This document shows positions 17,183-26,119 of a stretch of 64,000 bases of DNA, in pieces. Numbering within the stretch: position 1 is the stretch's first letter; each line of letters begins with the position of its first letter. The DNA is taken from contig CBDAPE010000011.1 of NCBI GenBank assembly GCA_965198325.1, forward strand, positions 62,001-126,000. Reading direction: 5' to 3'. The position numbers and the translations under genes are program-made. This DNA comes from CBDAPE01 sp965198325 (GTDB lineage: Bacteria > Pseudomonadota > Alphaproteobacteria > UBA828 > JAPUJA01). The notes under the pieces were generated by a model that had not been told where the DNA came from, searched no databases, and was given only the letters and a program-made list of their open reading frames with translations.

Positions 17183-17832
17183 GCGCCGCGCGTCTTGCGG
17201 AACCGTTCGCGCAAGCTATCGCGATGAGCCCAGATGATGATTCCGGCGACGAGCGGCGCTCCCGCTCCCGCAATCAGGAGCGGCAGTAATCCGCCGAACC
17301 AGACCACCGGACCGAACAGATAGATGACGTCTTCGATTTCGAAGCCGCCCCAGCGGGGTTGAATGCGTTCCTTGGCGACCAGCGACGCGCGATGACCGAA
17401 GATCCAGTAAAGCCCGGCGACGCCCAACGCGCCGATGACGCCGAGGATGACGGTGATATCGCCCAAAATACCGCCACGCTGACCGACTCCGATCGCCGCG
17501 AACAGAAGGATCTGGATGGTCGCGTCGCACGTCAGATCATAGCGGTGGCCGAATCGGCTTGTCTTTCCCTGCAGCCGGGCCAGTTCGCCATCCGCGTGAT
17601 CGAGGAAGGTGGAGAAGATGTACAACGCGGCGCCCCAGTTCCACCAGGCGACGCTGTCCATGGCCAGAAACGCGATGCCCGCAAGACCCGTCAGAAGCCG
17701 GAGCGTCGTGAGCTGGTTGGGCGTCACGGGCGTGCCGACGAGGGGACGCACGATGATGCGTGCGAGCCGCTGATCCCAGGGCTCTCTCTCCGCGACCGCG
17801 GCCTGATCGTGTCCGGTTGTCTGTTCGCTCAC
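17179..17832 (-). CDS. CDP-alcohol phosphatidyltransferase family membrane protein
   Basis: 217 residues with several membrane helices and a complete CDP-alcohol phosphatidyltransferase motif D-x2-D-G-x2-A-R-x8-G-x3-D-x3-D: DHADGELAR, then GHRYDLTCD (about residues 78-103). These enzymes displace CMP from a CDP-alcohol to form a phosphodiester lipid or metabolite. Start at GTG 17832. It is translationally coupled to hpnA and faces a divergent nucleotidyltransferase gene. The pair resembles the two halves of the bifunctional inositol-phosphate cytidylyltransferase/phosphatidyltransferase enzymes, so a polar headgroup pathway linked to hopanoids is conceivable. The acceptor and donor are unknown. 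Confidence 0.82.
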   Translation of the reverse strand: MSEQTTGHDQAAVAEREPWDQRLARIIVRPLVGTPVTPNQLTTLRLLTGLAGIAFLAMDSVAWWNWGAALYIFSTFLDHADGELARLQGKTSRFGHRYDLTCDATIQILLFAAIGVGQRGGILGDITVILGVIGALGVAGLYWIFGHRASLVAKERIQPRWGGFEIEDVIYLFGPVVWFGGLLPLLIAGAGAPLVAGIIIWAHRDSLRERFRKTRGA

Positions 17833-17944
17833 GGCGGCCTCGTCCTTTCCCGGGGCCGTATGCTACTCATTGCAGCATGATTGGCAATTGCGAAGCGCGA
17901 AATCTGGACCTCTTTCTGACGAAGCCATCGACCGGCGCATCGTT

Positions 17945-18700
17945 ATGAGGGCGCTGCTTCTCGCGGCCGGCGTGGGTAACCGCCTGCAGGGCGCAGGCCA
18001 TGTGGGCCCAAAAATCCTGCTCGCCTTCGATGGCCGCAGCCTTCTTGCGCGCCACGTAAGCCTGCTGCGAGCCGCAGGAATCGACGATATCGTCGTCGCG
18101 ACCGGCTTCGGGGCGGACGCCATTGAGGCGGAACTTCGGCGACTTCCCCAGCCCGGGCAAATCCGAATGGTCCATAATTCCGCGTTCCGGCAGGGCAGCG
18201 CCGTGACCTATTGCTCACTTGGTGCTGCGGCGACCGCGGGCGGCGACATTCTGCTGATGGACGGCGACGTACTTTACGACCGACGTATTCTCGATCGCCT
18301 TCTTGCGACCCGGCAGCCCGAGTGTTTTCTGCTCGACCGGGATTTTGAACCCGGCGAAGAGCCCATGAAGCTCGCCGTCAAGGACGATCAGCTCCGTGAG
18401 TTCCGACGGCGCCTGAGCGTGGACTTCGACTATTGCGGCGAATCAGTCGGCTTTTTCCGCCTGACCCAGACGATGGCCGCGCGCCTCTTCAAGGTGTGCC
18501 AGGAATTCATCGATGCCGGGCGAACCGACGAAGATTACGAGACCGCACTCGGCGACCAGATCGAGGCGGAGCCCGGGCGTTTCGGCTTCGAGGACGTCAC
18601 CGGCCTGCCCTGGACGGAGATCGACTTTCCGGATGACATCGTTCGCGCCCGGGACGAAATTCTACCGCGCCTGATCGACGATGATCGCCGACCCGACTAG
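17945..18700 (+). CDS. MobA-like / sugar-phosphate-type nucleotidyltransferase
   Basis: 251 residues. The N-terminus MRALLLAAGVGNRLQG and the following PKILLAFDGRSLLARHV match NTP-transferase (GT-A) nucleotide binding with a slightly modified GxGxRL loop. LLMDGDVLYD supplies the metal-binding acidic residues. I place the start at ATG 17945 because the nucleotide loop begins there; an in-frame ATG at 17870 would add 25 residues that do not look conserved. The best guess is a cytidylyl- or nucleotidyltransferase that activates a phosphorylated alcohol for the divergent CDP-alcohol transferase (inference from context). The 3' end overlaps convergent hpnD by 4 bases. Confidence 0.75.
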   Translation: MRALLLAAGVGNRLQGAGHVGPKILLAFDGRSLLARHVSLLRAAGIDDIVVATGFGADAIEAELRRLPQPGQIRMVHNSAFRQGSAVTYCSLGAAATAGGDILLMDGDVLYDRRILDRLLATRQPECFLLDRDFEPGEEPMKLAVKDDQLREFRRRLSVDFDYCGESVGFFRLTQTMAARLFKVCQEFIDAGRTDEDYETALGDQIEAEPGRFGFEDVTGLPWTEIDFPDDIVRARDEILPRLIDDDRRPD

Positions 18701-19569
18701 AGCGTGCCCACGAAGGCGCGGAGCAGCTTCCAGATTTTCGCCGCCTTTCCAAGCCGGACGGCCGCGCCCGACAGGCGCCAATCGCTTTCGGCCATGCGCA
18801 CGAGATAGGCCTCGTAGATCGCCCGCATGAGCAGTGCCGGGCGCATATTGCGAATTTCGGAAGCCGGCAGGCTCGCGGACGCCTGATCGAAGCGCTGACG
18901 CGCGAGCCCGCCGATCTCGGCGCAAACGACACGAAGCTTGGGATGAGCCATCAGCTGGGCGACCGGCACCTCGGCCATGCCGTGCCGCTCGAGAACTTCG
19001 ATCGGTAGATAAATCCGCCCCCGCGCCGCATCCTCTTCGATGTCGCGCAGGATATTGGTGAGCTGAAAGGCGTGGCCGAGATGAACTGCGAACTCGGGGA
19101 TGTGTGAATCCTGAAATTCGAAGATCTCGACGGAGATCAGCCCCACGCAACAGGCGACGCAGTAGCAATAGCGCTCGAGTGTCGCCATGTCGGGGCGCAT
19201 CATCGCCCCCGAACGATCCATGTCGAAGCCGTTGAGGATTTCCTCGAAATGGATCTTGGGCAGACCGAACCGCTCGACGGGTCCCGCCAGGGCGCGTGTG
19301 ACCGGATGGCGCGGGCGGTCCTCGTAGAGCCGATCGAGCTCGTCGCGCCAGCCATTGAGCTGAACCAGCGATTCCGCGGGATCCTCGATCTCGTCGACGA
19401 CGTCGTCGGTTTCTCGGCAGAATGCGTAGAGCGCCAGCATCGCCTCGCGCTTATCACGGGGCAGGATCATCATTGGCTTGGCGAAGGAGCTGCCCGACGC
19501 CCGCACGACGTCTGCGACGTAACTCTTGGGGTCGTCGATTTCGGGAACCGCCAGTGCCGTGCTCACCAT
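18697..19569 (-). CDS. hpnD: Presqualene diphosphate synthase HpnD
   Basis: 290 residues of the squalene/phytoene synthase family. HpnD condenses two farnesyl diphosphates to presqualene diphosphate. The first Asp-rich motif is CRETDDVVDE and the second lies in FQLTNILRDIEEDAARGRIYLP. I start at ATG 19569 (MVSTALAVPEIDD), which overlaps the hpnC stop (ATGGTGA). A longer frame to 19599 would run into hpnC. It forms an operon dxr-hpnC-hpnD. Confidence 0.93.
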   Translation of the reverse strand: MVSTALAVPEIDDPKSYVADVVRASGSSFAKPMMILPRDKREAMLALYAFCRETDDVVDEIEDPAESLVQLNGWRDELDRLYEDRPRHPVTRALAGPVERFGLPKIHFEEILNGFDMDRSGAMMRPDMATLERYCYCVACCVGLISVEIFEFQDSHIPEFAVHLGHAFQLTNILRDIEEDAARGRIYLPIEVLERHGMAEVPVAQLMAHPKLRVVCAEIGGLARQRFDQASASLPASEIRNMRPALLMRAIYEAYLVRMAESDWRLSGAAVRLGKAAKIWKLLRAFVGTL

Positions 19570-20399
19570 GCGCTCACGACACCCTTCACCCCGCACCACA
19601 TCCAGCCGGGCCTCGAGACCTTCACCGGGCCCGCCACGGGATCGTTGCGGCGCAGCAGTCGGGCGAGCCGGAGAGCCAGCATCAGGATCGTCTGGCTTTC
19701 AAGTCGCAGGCCCCGCCGGCGCACCGACGGCGGCATCGTCCGGGCCCGGATCAACAGCGCGTCGACCCCGTCCAGGCATCGGTCGATGGCATGGCGCACG
19801 GCGGGTGTCGCAGCGGATTTTGCCAGATCGCCGACCGATCCCCCTGCCTCGATGAGCCAGGGCTCTGGCAGATAGACCCGGTCGAGCTTGAGATAGTCGT
19901 CCTGGCAGTCCTGCAGGTGGTTGAGCATCTGAAGCGCCATGCAAAGCGCGTCCGAACCCTCGACGTCCGCGTCGGTTTCGCCGTGGATATCGATCATGAC
20001 CCGCCCGACGGAAGCGGCCGAGCGGACGCAATAATTCATCAGATCGTCCCAGTCCGCATAACGCCGCTGGGTCACGTCCTGAATGAAGGCGGAGAGGAGC
20101 GAACGCCCGTGACCCGGCGTCTTGCCCGTCGTGATCAGGCTGCGGTGATAGAGCACGGCCCAGTCGGGCAAAGCCCCCTCGTCGACGCCCAGCGCACGCT
20201 GAGCCCGTTCCAGGGGTTCGAGCTTGTCTTCGATCGAAAGCGACGGTGAATCGGCGATATCGTCGGACGCCCGTGCGAAGTTGTAAAACGCATGGACATG
20301 CGGACGGCAATCAGGTGGAATCAGCCACGAGCCGACTGGAAAATTTTCCTTATTGTCGGCAATCAAGTCGTGAATTTCGCCAGCTTGTGCAGCCTGCAC
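19563..20399 (-). CDS. hpnC: Hydroxysqualene synthase HpnC
   Basis: 278 residues, squalene/phytoene-synthase fold. HpnC converts presqualene diphosphate to hydroxysqualene. Family features are ENFPVGSWLIPPDCRPHV, the first Asp-rich motif FARASDDIADS, YCVRSAASVGRVMIDI and the second motif HLQDCQDDYLKLDRVYLP. Start is GTG 20399. It sits 112 bases after dxr and overlaps hpnD. HpnE, which would reduce hydroxysqualene to squalene, is not in the window. Confidence 0.93.
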   Translation of the reverse strand: MQAAQAGEIHDLIADNKENFPVGSWLIPPDCRPHVHAFYNFARASDDIADSPSLSIEDKLEPLERAQRALGVDEGALPDWAVLYHRSLITTGKTPGHGRSLLSAFIQDVTQRRYADWDDLMNYCVRSAASVGRVMIDIHGETDADVEGSDALCMALQMLNHLQDCQDDYLKLDRVYLPEPWLIEAGGSVGDLAKSAATPAVRHAIDRCLDGVDALLIRARTMPPSVRRRGLRLESQTILMLALRLARLLRRNDPVAGPVKVSRPGWMWCGVKGVVSAW

Positions 20400-20511
20400 C
20401 GGGTTGGTCCCCTACACCCCTCGTCAAGTCGGGCACGATTATAGCCGATCCCGGGATAACGGGGGACCATCCCCGAACGTGTTCCCAGACGAATTGCGTA
20501 TGCCAGACCGC

Positions 20512-21744
20512 CTATACCGGTTGGGCGCCGCGGCTGTCGGTCACGAACGTTTCCGCCAAGCGGCGGGACTCGGCGTCGAGGGCGAGGACATCGTCAAGAG
20601 AGCCGAGCGCGCCATCGGGCAGCGCGTCGAGGGTGCGCTCGACGATCGCCGCGATATCGAGAAACCCGATGCGCTCCTCGAGAAAGCCGCGAACTGCGGC
20701 CTCGTTGGCCGCATTCAGAATCGTTGCCGTCCCGCCACCGCTCTCGAGCGCGGCCCGGGCCAGACGCAGGGCTGGAAAGCGCTCGATGTCGGGGGAATAA
20801 AAATCGAGTGTCCCGAGCGCCGCGAGATCCAGCTTGGGCGCAGGCGCCGCGATCCGGTCGGGCCAGCCCAGGGTGTAGGCGATGGGTGTGCGCATATCCG
20901 GCGTCCCGAGCTGCGCCAGAACCGAGCCGTCGATATAAGCCACCAGACTGTGCACCACCGACTGCGGATGAACCAGAATTTCGACCTGCTTGACGGAAAC
21001 GGGAAACAGATGAAACGCCTCGATCATCTCGAGGCCCTTGTTCATCATGGTCGCCGAATCGACGGAGATTTTCGCGCCCATGTCCCAATTCGGATGGGCA
21101 ACAGCCTGGGCCGGCGTAACACCGGCCATCTCTGCGAGCGAGGCGTTACGGAAGGGGCCGCCCGAAGCGGTCAGGATCAGACGGTCGACGGCCTCGGCGC
21201 GGTCGAAGTCGAAGACTTGAAAGATCGCGTTATGCTCGGAGTCGACGGGCAGCAACGTCGCCCCGCTGGCCGCGACCTCGCGCAGCACGAGTTCGCCCGC
21301 GCAGACCAGGCATTCCTTATTGGCCAGCGCCACAATTGCGCCCTGGCGCACCGCGCGGAGCGTCGGCTCCAGCCCGGCGGCGCCGACAATGCCCGCCATG
21401 ACCCAGTCGACGGGAATGTCGGCGGCCTCCTTAAGCGCCGCCACGCCTGCTGCCGCCGCAACGTTAGTGCCGGCCAGAGCCTCCTTCAGCGCACCATACT
21501 GGCTGTCGTCGGCGATGACAGCGATTCTGGGTTGCAGCGCGCGGGCTTGATCCGCCAGGAGATCGACACGCCGGTTTCCTGTGAGAGCCTCGACCCGGTA
21601 GGCATCGGGGTTTCGCTTGATCAAGTCGATCGTGTTACAGCCGATCGAGCCGGTCGAACCCAGTATGGTGACCCGGCGTTGCGCTAACTCCGCCCGCTTG
21701 GCACGTAGAATCTCTGCTTGAGTCACTTCGGCGACCGCGTCCAT
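20512..21744 (-). CDS. dxr: 1-deoxy-D-xylulose 5-phosphate reductoisomerase
   Basis: Second MEP-pathway enzyme (DXP to MEP, NADPH). 410 residues. Seen are the NADPH loop VTILGSTGSIGCNTIDLI, ALANKECLVCAGELV, the metal-binding PVDSEHNAIFQ, ASGGPFRN, HPNWDMGAKISVDSATMMNK and HPQSVVHSLVAY. It is usually found with cdsA/uppS/rseP; here it is placed directly upstream of hpnC-hpnD, an unusual arrangement. About 210 bases of AT-richer DNA separate its start from divergent phhB. Confidence 0.96.
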   Translation of the reverse strand: MDAVAEVTQAEILRAKRAELAQRRVTILGSTGSIGCNTIDLIKRNPDAYRVEALTGNRRVDLLADQARALQPRIAVIADDSQYGALKEALAGTNVAAAAGVAALKEAADIPVDWVMAGIVGAAGLEPTLRAVRQGAIVALANKECLVCAGELVLREVAASGATLLPVDSEHNAIFQVFDFDRAEAVDRLILTASGGPFRNASLAEMAGVTPAQAVAHPNWDMGAKISVDSATMMNKGLEMIEAFHLFPVSVKQVEILVHPQSVVHSLVAYIDGSVLAQLGTPDMRTPIAYTLGWPDRIAAPAPKLDLAALGTLDFYSPDIERFPALRLARAALESGGGTATILNAANEAAVRGFLEERIGFLDIAAIVERTLDALPDGALGSLDDVLALDAESRRLAETFVTDSRGAQPV

Positions 21745-21955
21745 GGCGTCAACAGAATTTACCCCCTCGTGGAACCGCCCACGCTGAGCATCATATTTTC
21801 AGTATGTCTTCGCTCACGCAACCGGGAATCCTGGTGAGCTCCGGTAATTCGCGCCCGCCGTTGGCATAAACGGTTGTCCAGCCAATATGTAAGACATTAG
21901 GGAAATAAAATACTGTAACATCCTGTAAATCAACAAACTACCTAGAGTATTCTAT

Positions 21956-22292
21956 ATGGCACTCAGGAACAAGAGTTGCGTTCCCTGTCGTGGCGGCATT
22001 CCACCGCTTGGCAAAGACGAGGCGAACGCACTGCTCGAACAAACGCCCGGCTGGCAACTGATCGACAACGCTCGCAAAATCGAGTGCCGGTTCCAGTTCG
22101 GCGATTTCGCCGATGCGCTCAACCTTTACGAACAAGGTCGGCGAGCTCGCGGAGGCGGAAGGCCATCACCCGGATATCTCGTTCGGCTGGGGATACTGCG
22201 TAGTGCTGTTCTATACCCACAAGATCAAGGGCCTGCACGAGAACGACTTCATCATGGGAGCGAAAGTCAACGCCCTCGCCGAACAGGCCTGA
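21956..22292 (+). pseudogene. phhB: Pterin-4a-carbinolamine dehydratase, single-base frameshift
   Basis: The start MALRNKSCVPCRGGIPPL is a standard PhhB N-terminus. After FADALN the expected reading continues one frame over: FTNKVGELAEAEGHHPDISF, then GWGYCVVLFYTHKIKGLHEND, ending at TGA 22290-22292. One C too many in AACC (22123-22124) accounts for it; without it the protein has 111 residues, the normal length, including the catalytic His pair (GHH...THK). The enzyme recycles the pterin cofactor of phenylalanine hydroxylase. It is adjacent and convergent to mfd. Confidence 0.8.
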
Positions 22293-25200
22293 TCAGGCGT
22301 CGGAGACAATTTGGGCCGCCACCTCCGCCGGCCGAGCGAGCGCCGCAAGCTCGCCCAAAAGTTTGCCTACGCCGTCGAAACGTTCCACCTCGGTGGTCCA
22401 ATCCCGGGACACGACGAGCCGGGAATCGGGCCGCAATTTGACCTCGTTCCGGGGGTCGGCAATGAAGTCGATCAGCCTCTCGGGTTCAGCGAACCGGTTG
22501 TCCCGGAACGTTAGAACCGCGCCTCTTGGGCCGGCTTCGATCCTGCCGACGCCGGCCTGCCGACAGAGATGCTTGATCGAAATCACTTCAAGCAAGTGAC
22601 TGACTTCGTGCGGCAGCGAGCCGAACCGGTCGACCAGCTCGGCGGCGAAGGCATCGATCTCGTCGCTGTCCTCGAGCCGGGCGACCCGGCGATAGAGGCC
22701 CAGCCGGACGCTCAGGTCCCGGACGTAACTCTCGGGGATCAGGATGGCCGCACCGATATTGATTTCCGGCGACCACTCGGAGCTCGGGGCGTCGGGCTCG
22801 GCTCCCTCGCCCGCTCGCGCCTGGGCCACCGCTTCCTCCAGCATATGTTGATAGAGCTCGACGCCAACTTCACGAATCTGGCCCGATTGCTCCTCACCCA
22901 GCAGGTTGCCGGCGCCCCGGATGTCGAGATCGTGGCTGGCCAGCGAGAATCCGGCGCCCAGGCTGTCCAGACGATGCAGCACCTCGAGGCGCTTTTCAGC
23001 GGCAACCGTGAGATGACGCTCGGGCTGCAATGTGAGATAGGCATAGGCGCGGTTCTTCGAGCGCCCGATTCGGCCGCGGAGCTGGTAAAGCTGCGCCAGG
23101 CCGAACATATCCGCGCGGTGGACGATCATCGTGTTCACCGTCGGAATATCGAGGCCCGATTCGATGATCGTCGTGACAACGAGCACGTCGTGGGCGCGTT
23201 CGTAGAAGCCGCCCATTACCTCTTCCAGCCGTCTCGCGGACATTTGGCTGTGGGCCGTCGCAACCTTGACCTCGGGCACCAACGCGCACACCCGTTCGGC
23301 AACTGTTTCGATATCCGAGACCCGCGGACAAACATAGAAACTTTGCCCGCCGCAATAATGCTCGCGCAAGATCGCCTCGCGCACCACCATGGGATCGAAC
23401 GGCAGGATGAAGGTCCGAACGGCCAGACGGTCGACCGGGGGCGTTGCGATCACGCTCATCTCGCGAACACCCGACAGGGCCAATTGCAACGTACGGGGAA
23501 TCGGCGTCGCGGTCAGGGTCAGGACGTGAACCTCGTTGCGGAGCTGTTTTAGCTGCTCCTTGTGGGCGACGCCGAAATGCTGCTCCTCGTCGATGACGAG
23601 CAGGCCCAGATCGGCAAAGGCAATCCGCTTGCCGAGCAGGGTGTGTGTCCCGATCACGATATCGACGTCGCCCGATGCCAAACCGCCGCGCACGGACGCG
23701 GACACCTTGCCCGAGACCAGCCGCGAAAGTTGCTCGATGCGCACGGGCAGACCGGCAAATCGTTCGGAGAAGGTTTGAAAATGCTGACGGCAAAGCAGAG
23801 TCGTCGGCACCACGACAGCGACCTGCTTGCCGGCCAGTGCCGTTACGAACGCGGCCCGCAACGCAACTTCGGTCTTACCGAAACCGACATCGCCGCAGAT
23901 CAGGCGGTCCATCGGCCGGCCGTCGGTCAGATCGGACAGGGTCTCATCGATCGCGCGGCTCTGATCGTCGGTCTCCGCATGGGGAAACCGGGCGCAGAAG
24001 CTTTCATAGAGCCCGGGCGGTGGCGTCAGAACCGGTGCCGGGTGAAGCTCCCGGGCGGCGGCAACCCGGATCAAGGACTCCGCCATGACGCGAATGCGCT
24101 TCTTCAGACGAGCCTTTCGCGCCTGCCAGGCAGCACCGCCCAGCCGGTCGAGCGCGACCAGGGTGTCCGCCGGGCCGTAGCGCGATAGAAGCTCCACGTT
24201 TTCGACCGGGATGAAAAGTCTGTCGTCGCCTTCATAGACCAGACGAAGGCAATCGTGGGGCGCGTCGGATACCTCGAGAGTCTCCAGCCCCTCGTAGCGA
24301 CCGATGCCGTGATCGATGTGCACAACGATATCGCCTTGTGCGAGCTCGACAGCATCGGAGAGAAAATTTTCCGCCCGGCGCTTCTTGGTCGGCGCCCGGG
24401 TAAGCCTGTCGCCCAGGATATCCTGCTCGCTCAACAACAGCAGATCGTCGATCGCGAAGCCATGGTCGAGATCGAGCACCGTGAGGCCGACCGCACTTCG
24501 GCCGGCGCGACGGGCGTCAGCCCAATGTTCAATTGCGCCGAGACCCGAAACCCCGCTGTCGGCGAGTAGCTTCGCCAGGCGATCAAGGGTTCCCGTCGAA
24601 TAGCCGGCAATGATCACACGGCGCCCGGCCCTCTGTTCTTCCCCGACATAGTCGTGCACCATCTCGAAGAGCCTGTCTCCCGCCTCGGTTCTCTCGGGCG
24701 CGAAATCCCGAGCCGGTCGTCCGTCGGCGTCGAATACGCGCTGTCCTTCGGTTTCCGGCTCAGCGAAGGGCGTAAAAGCCACGACGGCATGATCCGCGAG
24801 ACCGGCCTCCCAGTCGGACCGGTCGAGATAGAGAAGCTCGGGCGGTATCGGCTTGTAAACTGCGGCATCGACGATCGTCGATGCCGGATTCGACTTTCGG
24901 ACCTCGTAATGATCCGCGATGGTCGCGAGGCGCGTGTCGCGCGCCTCCTCGGCCAAATAATCCAGGGCGATGACGGCATCGGGCAGATAATCGAACACGG
25001 TCTCGAGCGATTCGTGGAAGAGCGGCAACCAATGTTCCATCCCGGGATACTTGCGCCCGGAATCGACCGCCTCGAACAGTGGATCGGCGTCGATGACGGC
25101 GCCGAATAACTCGCGGTACCGATTACGAAACCGCTCGATCGACGTATCGTCGAACAAGACCTCGCCGACCGGCGTCAGTTCGATGGCACCGACGGTTGAT

Positions 25201-25829
25201 TGGCTGCGTTGACTGATCGGATCAAACCCCCGGATTGCCTCAATCTCGTCACCAAAGAAATCCAACCGAACGGGCCTCGGCGCACCGGCGGGGAAAATGT
25301 CGAGAATCCCTCCCCGCACCGCGAATTCGCCGGCTTCGACGACAGTTCCGGCACGGTGATAGCCGACATCGGCCAGAAAGCCGCCAAGCGCATCAAGGCC
25401 GATGCGATCCCCGGGGACGATGCGCCGCGAGACCGCGGCGAGGCGCGAGCGCTCCGGAACCCGTTGCAACGCCGCATTGACCGTCGTCATGACGAGCCGT
25501 GGGCGATCTGGTTGATTGCCGCTATTCGCAGACTTCGCCGCCAGACGCGCGAGGGTCGACAGCCGACGGTTCTCGATATCGGCGCGAGGCGAAACCCGGT
25601 CGTAAGGCACGCAATCCCATGCCGGCAGGGTTAGCACGTCGTACTCGGGCGCGAAGAAGTGGACCGCGTCGGCGGCGCGGGACAGCCGAAGGTCGTCGCG
25701 CGCGATATAGAGGCAATCCCGCTCGCCCGCGGCCATCACCTCCGCCAGCAGGTAGGCATCCGCACCCGCCGGCACGCCGGCGACTGTAAGCCGGCCGGAA
25801 TTCGCAATTTGCGCGGGAAATGACGTCAA
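22293..25829 (-). CDS. mfd: Transcription-repair coupling factor
   Basis: 1178 residues. Mfd displaces stalled RNA polymerase at lesions and recruits UvrA. In order there are the UvrB-like N-terminal damage module (about 1-350), the RNA-polymerase interaction module (about 480-560, VHIDHGIGRYEGLETLEV), a RecG-like helicase with Walker A GDVGFGKTEVAL and VIDEEQHFG (about 640-960), and the C-terminal TRCF domain. The start is TTG 25829, whose bases overlap the sdhE stop (TTGA). The whole long frame is open. Confidence 0.96.
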   Translation of the reverse strand: MTSFPAQIANSGRLTVAGVPAGADAYLLAEVMAAGERDCLYIARDDLRLSRAADAVHFFAPEYDVLTLPAWDCVPYDRVSPRADIENRRLSTLARLAAKSANSGNQPDRPRLVMTTVNAALQRVPERSRLAAVSRRIVPGDRIGLDALGGFLADVGYHRAGTVVEAGEFAVRGGILDIFPAGAPRPVRLDFFGDEIEAIRGFDPISQRSQSTVGAIELTPVGEVLFDDTSIERFRNRYRELFGAVIDADPLFEAVDSGRKYPGMEHWLPLFHESLETVFDYLPDAVIALDYLAEEARDTRLATIADHYEVRKSNPASTIVDAAVYKPIPPELLYLDRSDWEAGLADHAVVAFTPFAEPETEGQRVFDADGRPARDFAPERTEAGDRLFEMVHDYVGEEQRAGRRVIIAGYSTGTLDRLAKLLADSGVSGLGAIEHWADARRAGRSAVGLTVLDLDHGFAIDDLLLLSEQDILGDRLTRAPTKKRRAENFLSDAVELAQGDIVVHIDHGIGRYEGLETLEVSDAPHDCLRLVYEGDDRLFIPVENVELLSRYGPADTLVALDRLGGAAWQARKARLKKRIRVMAESLIRVAAARELHPAPVLTPPPGLYESFCARFPHAETDDQSRAIDETLSDLTDGRPMDRLICGDVGFGKTEVALRAAFVTALAGKQVAVVVPTTLLCRQHFQTFSERFAGLPVRIEQLSRLVSGKVSASVRGGLASGDVDIVIGTHTLLGKRIAFADLGLLVIDEEQHFGVAHKEQLKQLRNEVHVLTLTATPIPRTLQLALSGVREMSVIATPPVDRLAVRTFILPFDPMVVREAILREHYCGGQSFYVCPRVSDIETVAERVCALVPEVKVATAHSQMSARRLEEVMGGFYERAHDVLVVTTIIESGLDIPTVNTMIVHRADMFGLAQLYQLRGRIGRSKNRAYAYLTLQPERHLTVAAEKRLEVLHRLDSLGAGFSLASHDLDIRGAGNLLGEEQSGQIREVGVELYQHMLEEAVAQARAGEGAEPDAPSSEWSPEINIGAAILIPESYVRDLSVRLGLYRRVARLEDSDEIDAFAAELVDRFGSLPHEVSHLLEVISIKHLCRQAGVGRIEAGPRGAVLTFRDNRFAEPERLIDFIADPRNEVKLRPDSRLVVSRDWTTEVERFDGVGKLLGELAALARPAEVAAQIVSDA

Positions 25830-26119
25830 AACCGGACGCGCGTGGTTATGAATTCCTTAAGAAGAGCCATGACATCGTTGTCATGGGACTTCGGGACCGG
25901 AATCCGGCCGACGAGCCAGCCGTAGATGTCGGCGTCGTCATTTGCGAGCAACGCTTCGAAGCGATCGAGTTGATCGGCGGAAAGATCCTGCAGGCGAGCC
26001 CGGGCGAAACCGCCCAGCAGGAGGTCCGACTCCTTGGATCCACGATGGTTGCACTGATAGAGCAACCGCTTTAGACGGACGGCGTCGGCCTCGGGCGTCG
26101 TGTGAGACTCAAGCGTCAT
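25826..26119 (-). CDS. sdhE: FAD assembly factor SdhE (succinate dehydrogenase assembly factor 2)
   Basis: 97 residues. The conserved NHRGSKESDLLLGGFA corresponds to the R-G-x-x-E motif that docks on SdhA for covalent flavinylation, followed by the family segment ELLxNxDxDIYGWLVG-like. I use ATG 26119; an ATG at 26140 is also in frame. The ATG at 26119 lies in the same CATG as the divergent GGDEF gene start. Its stop overlaps the mfd start, a common alphaproteobacterial arrangement. Confidence 0.88.
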   Translation of the reverse strand: MTLESHTTPEADAVRLKRLLYQCNHRGSKESDLLLGGFARARLQDLSADQLDRFEALLANDDADIYGWLVGRIPVPKSHDNDVMALLKEFITTRVRF

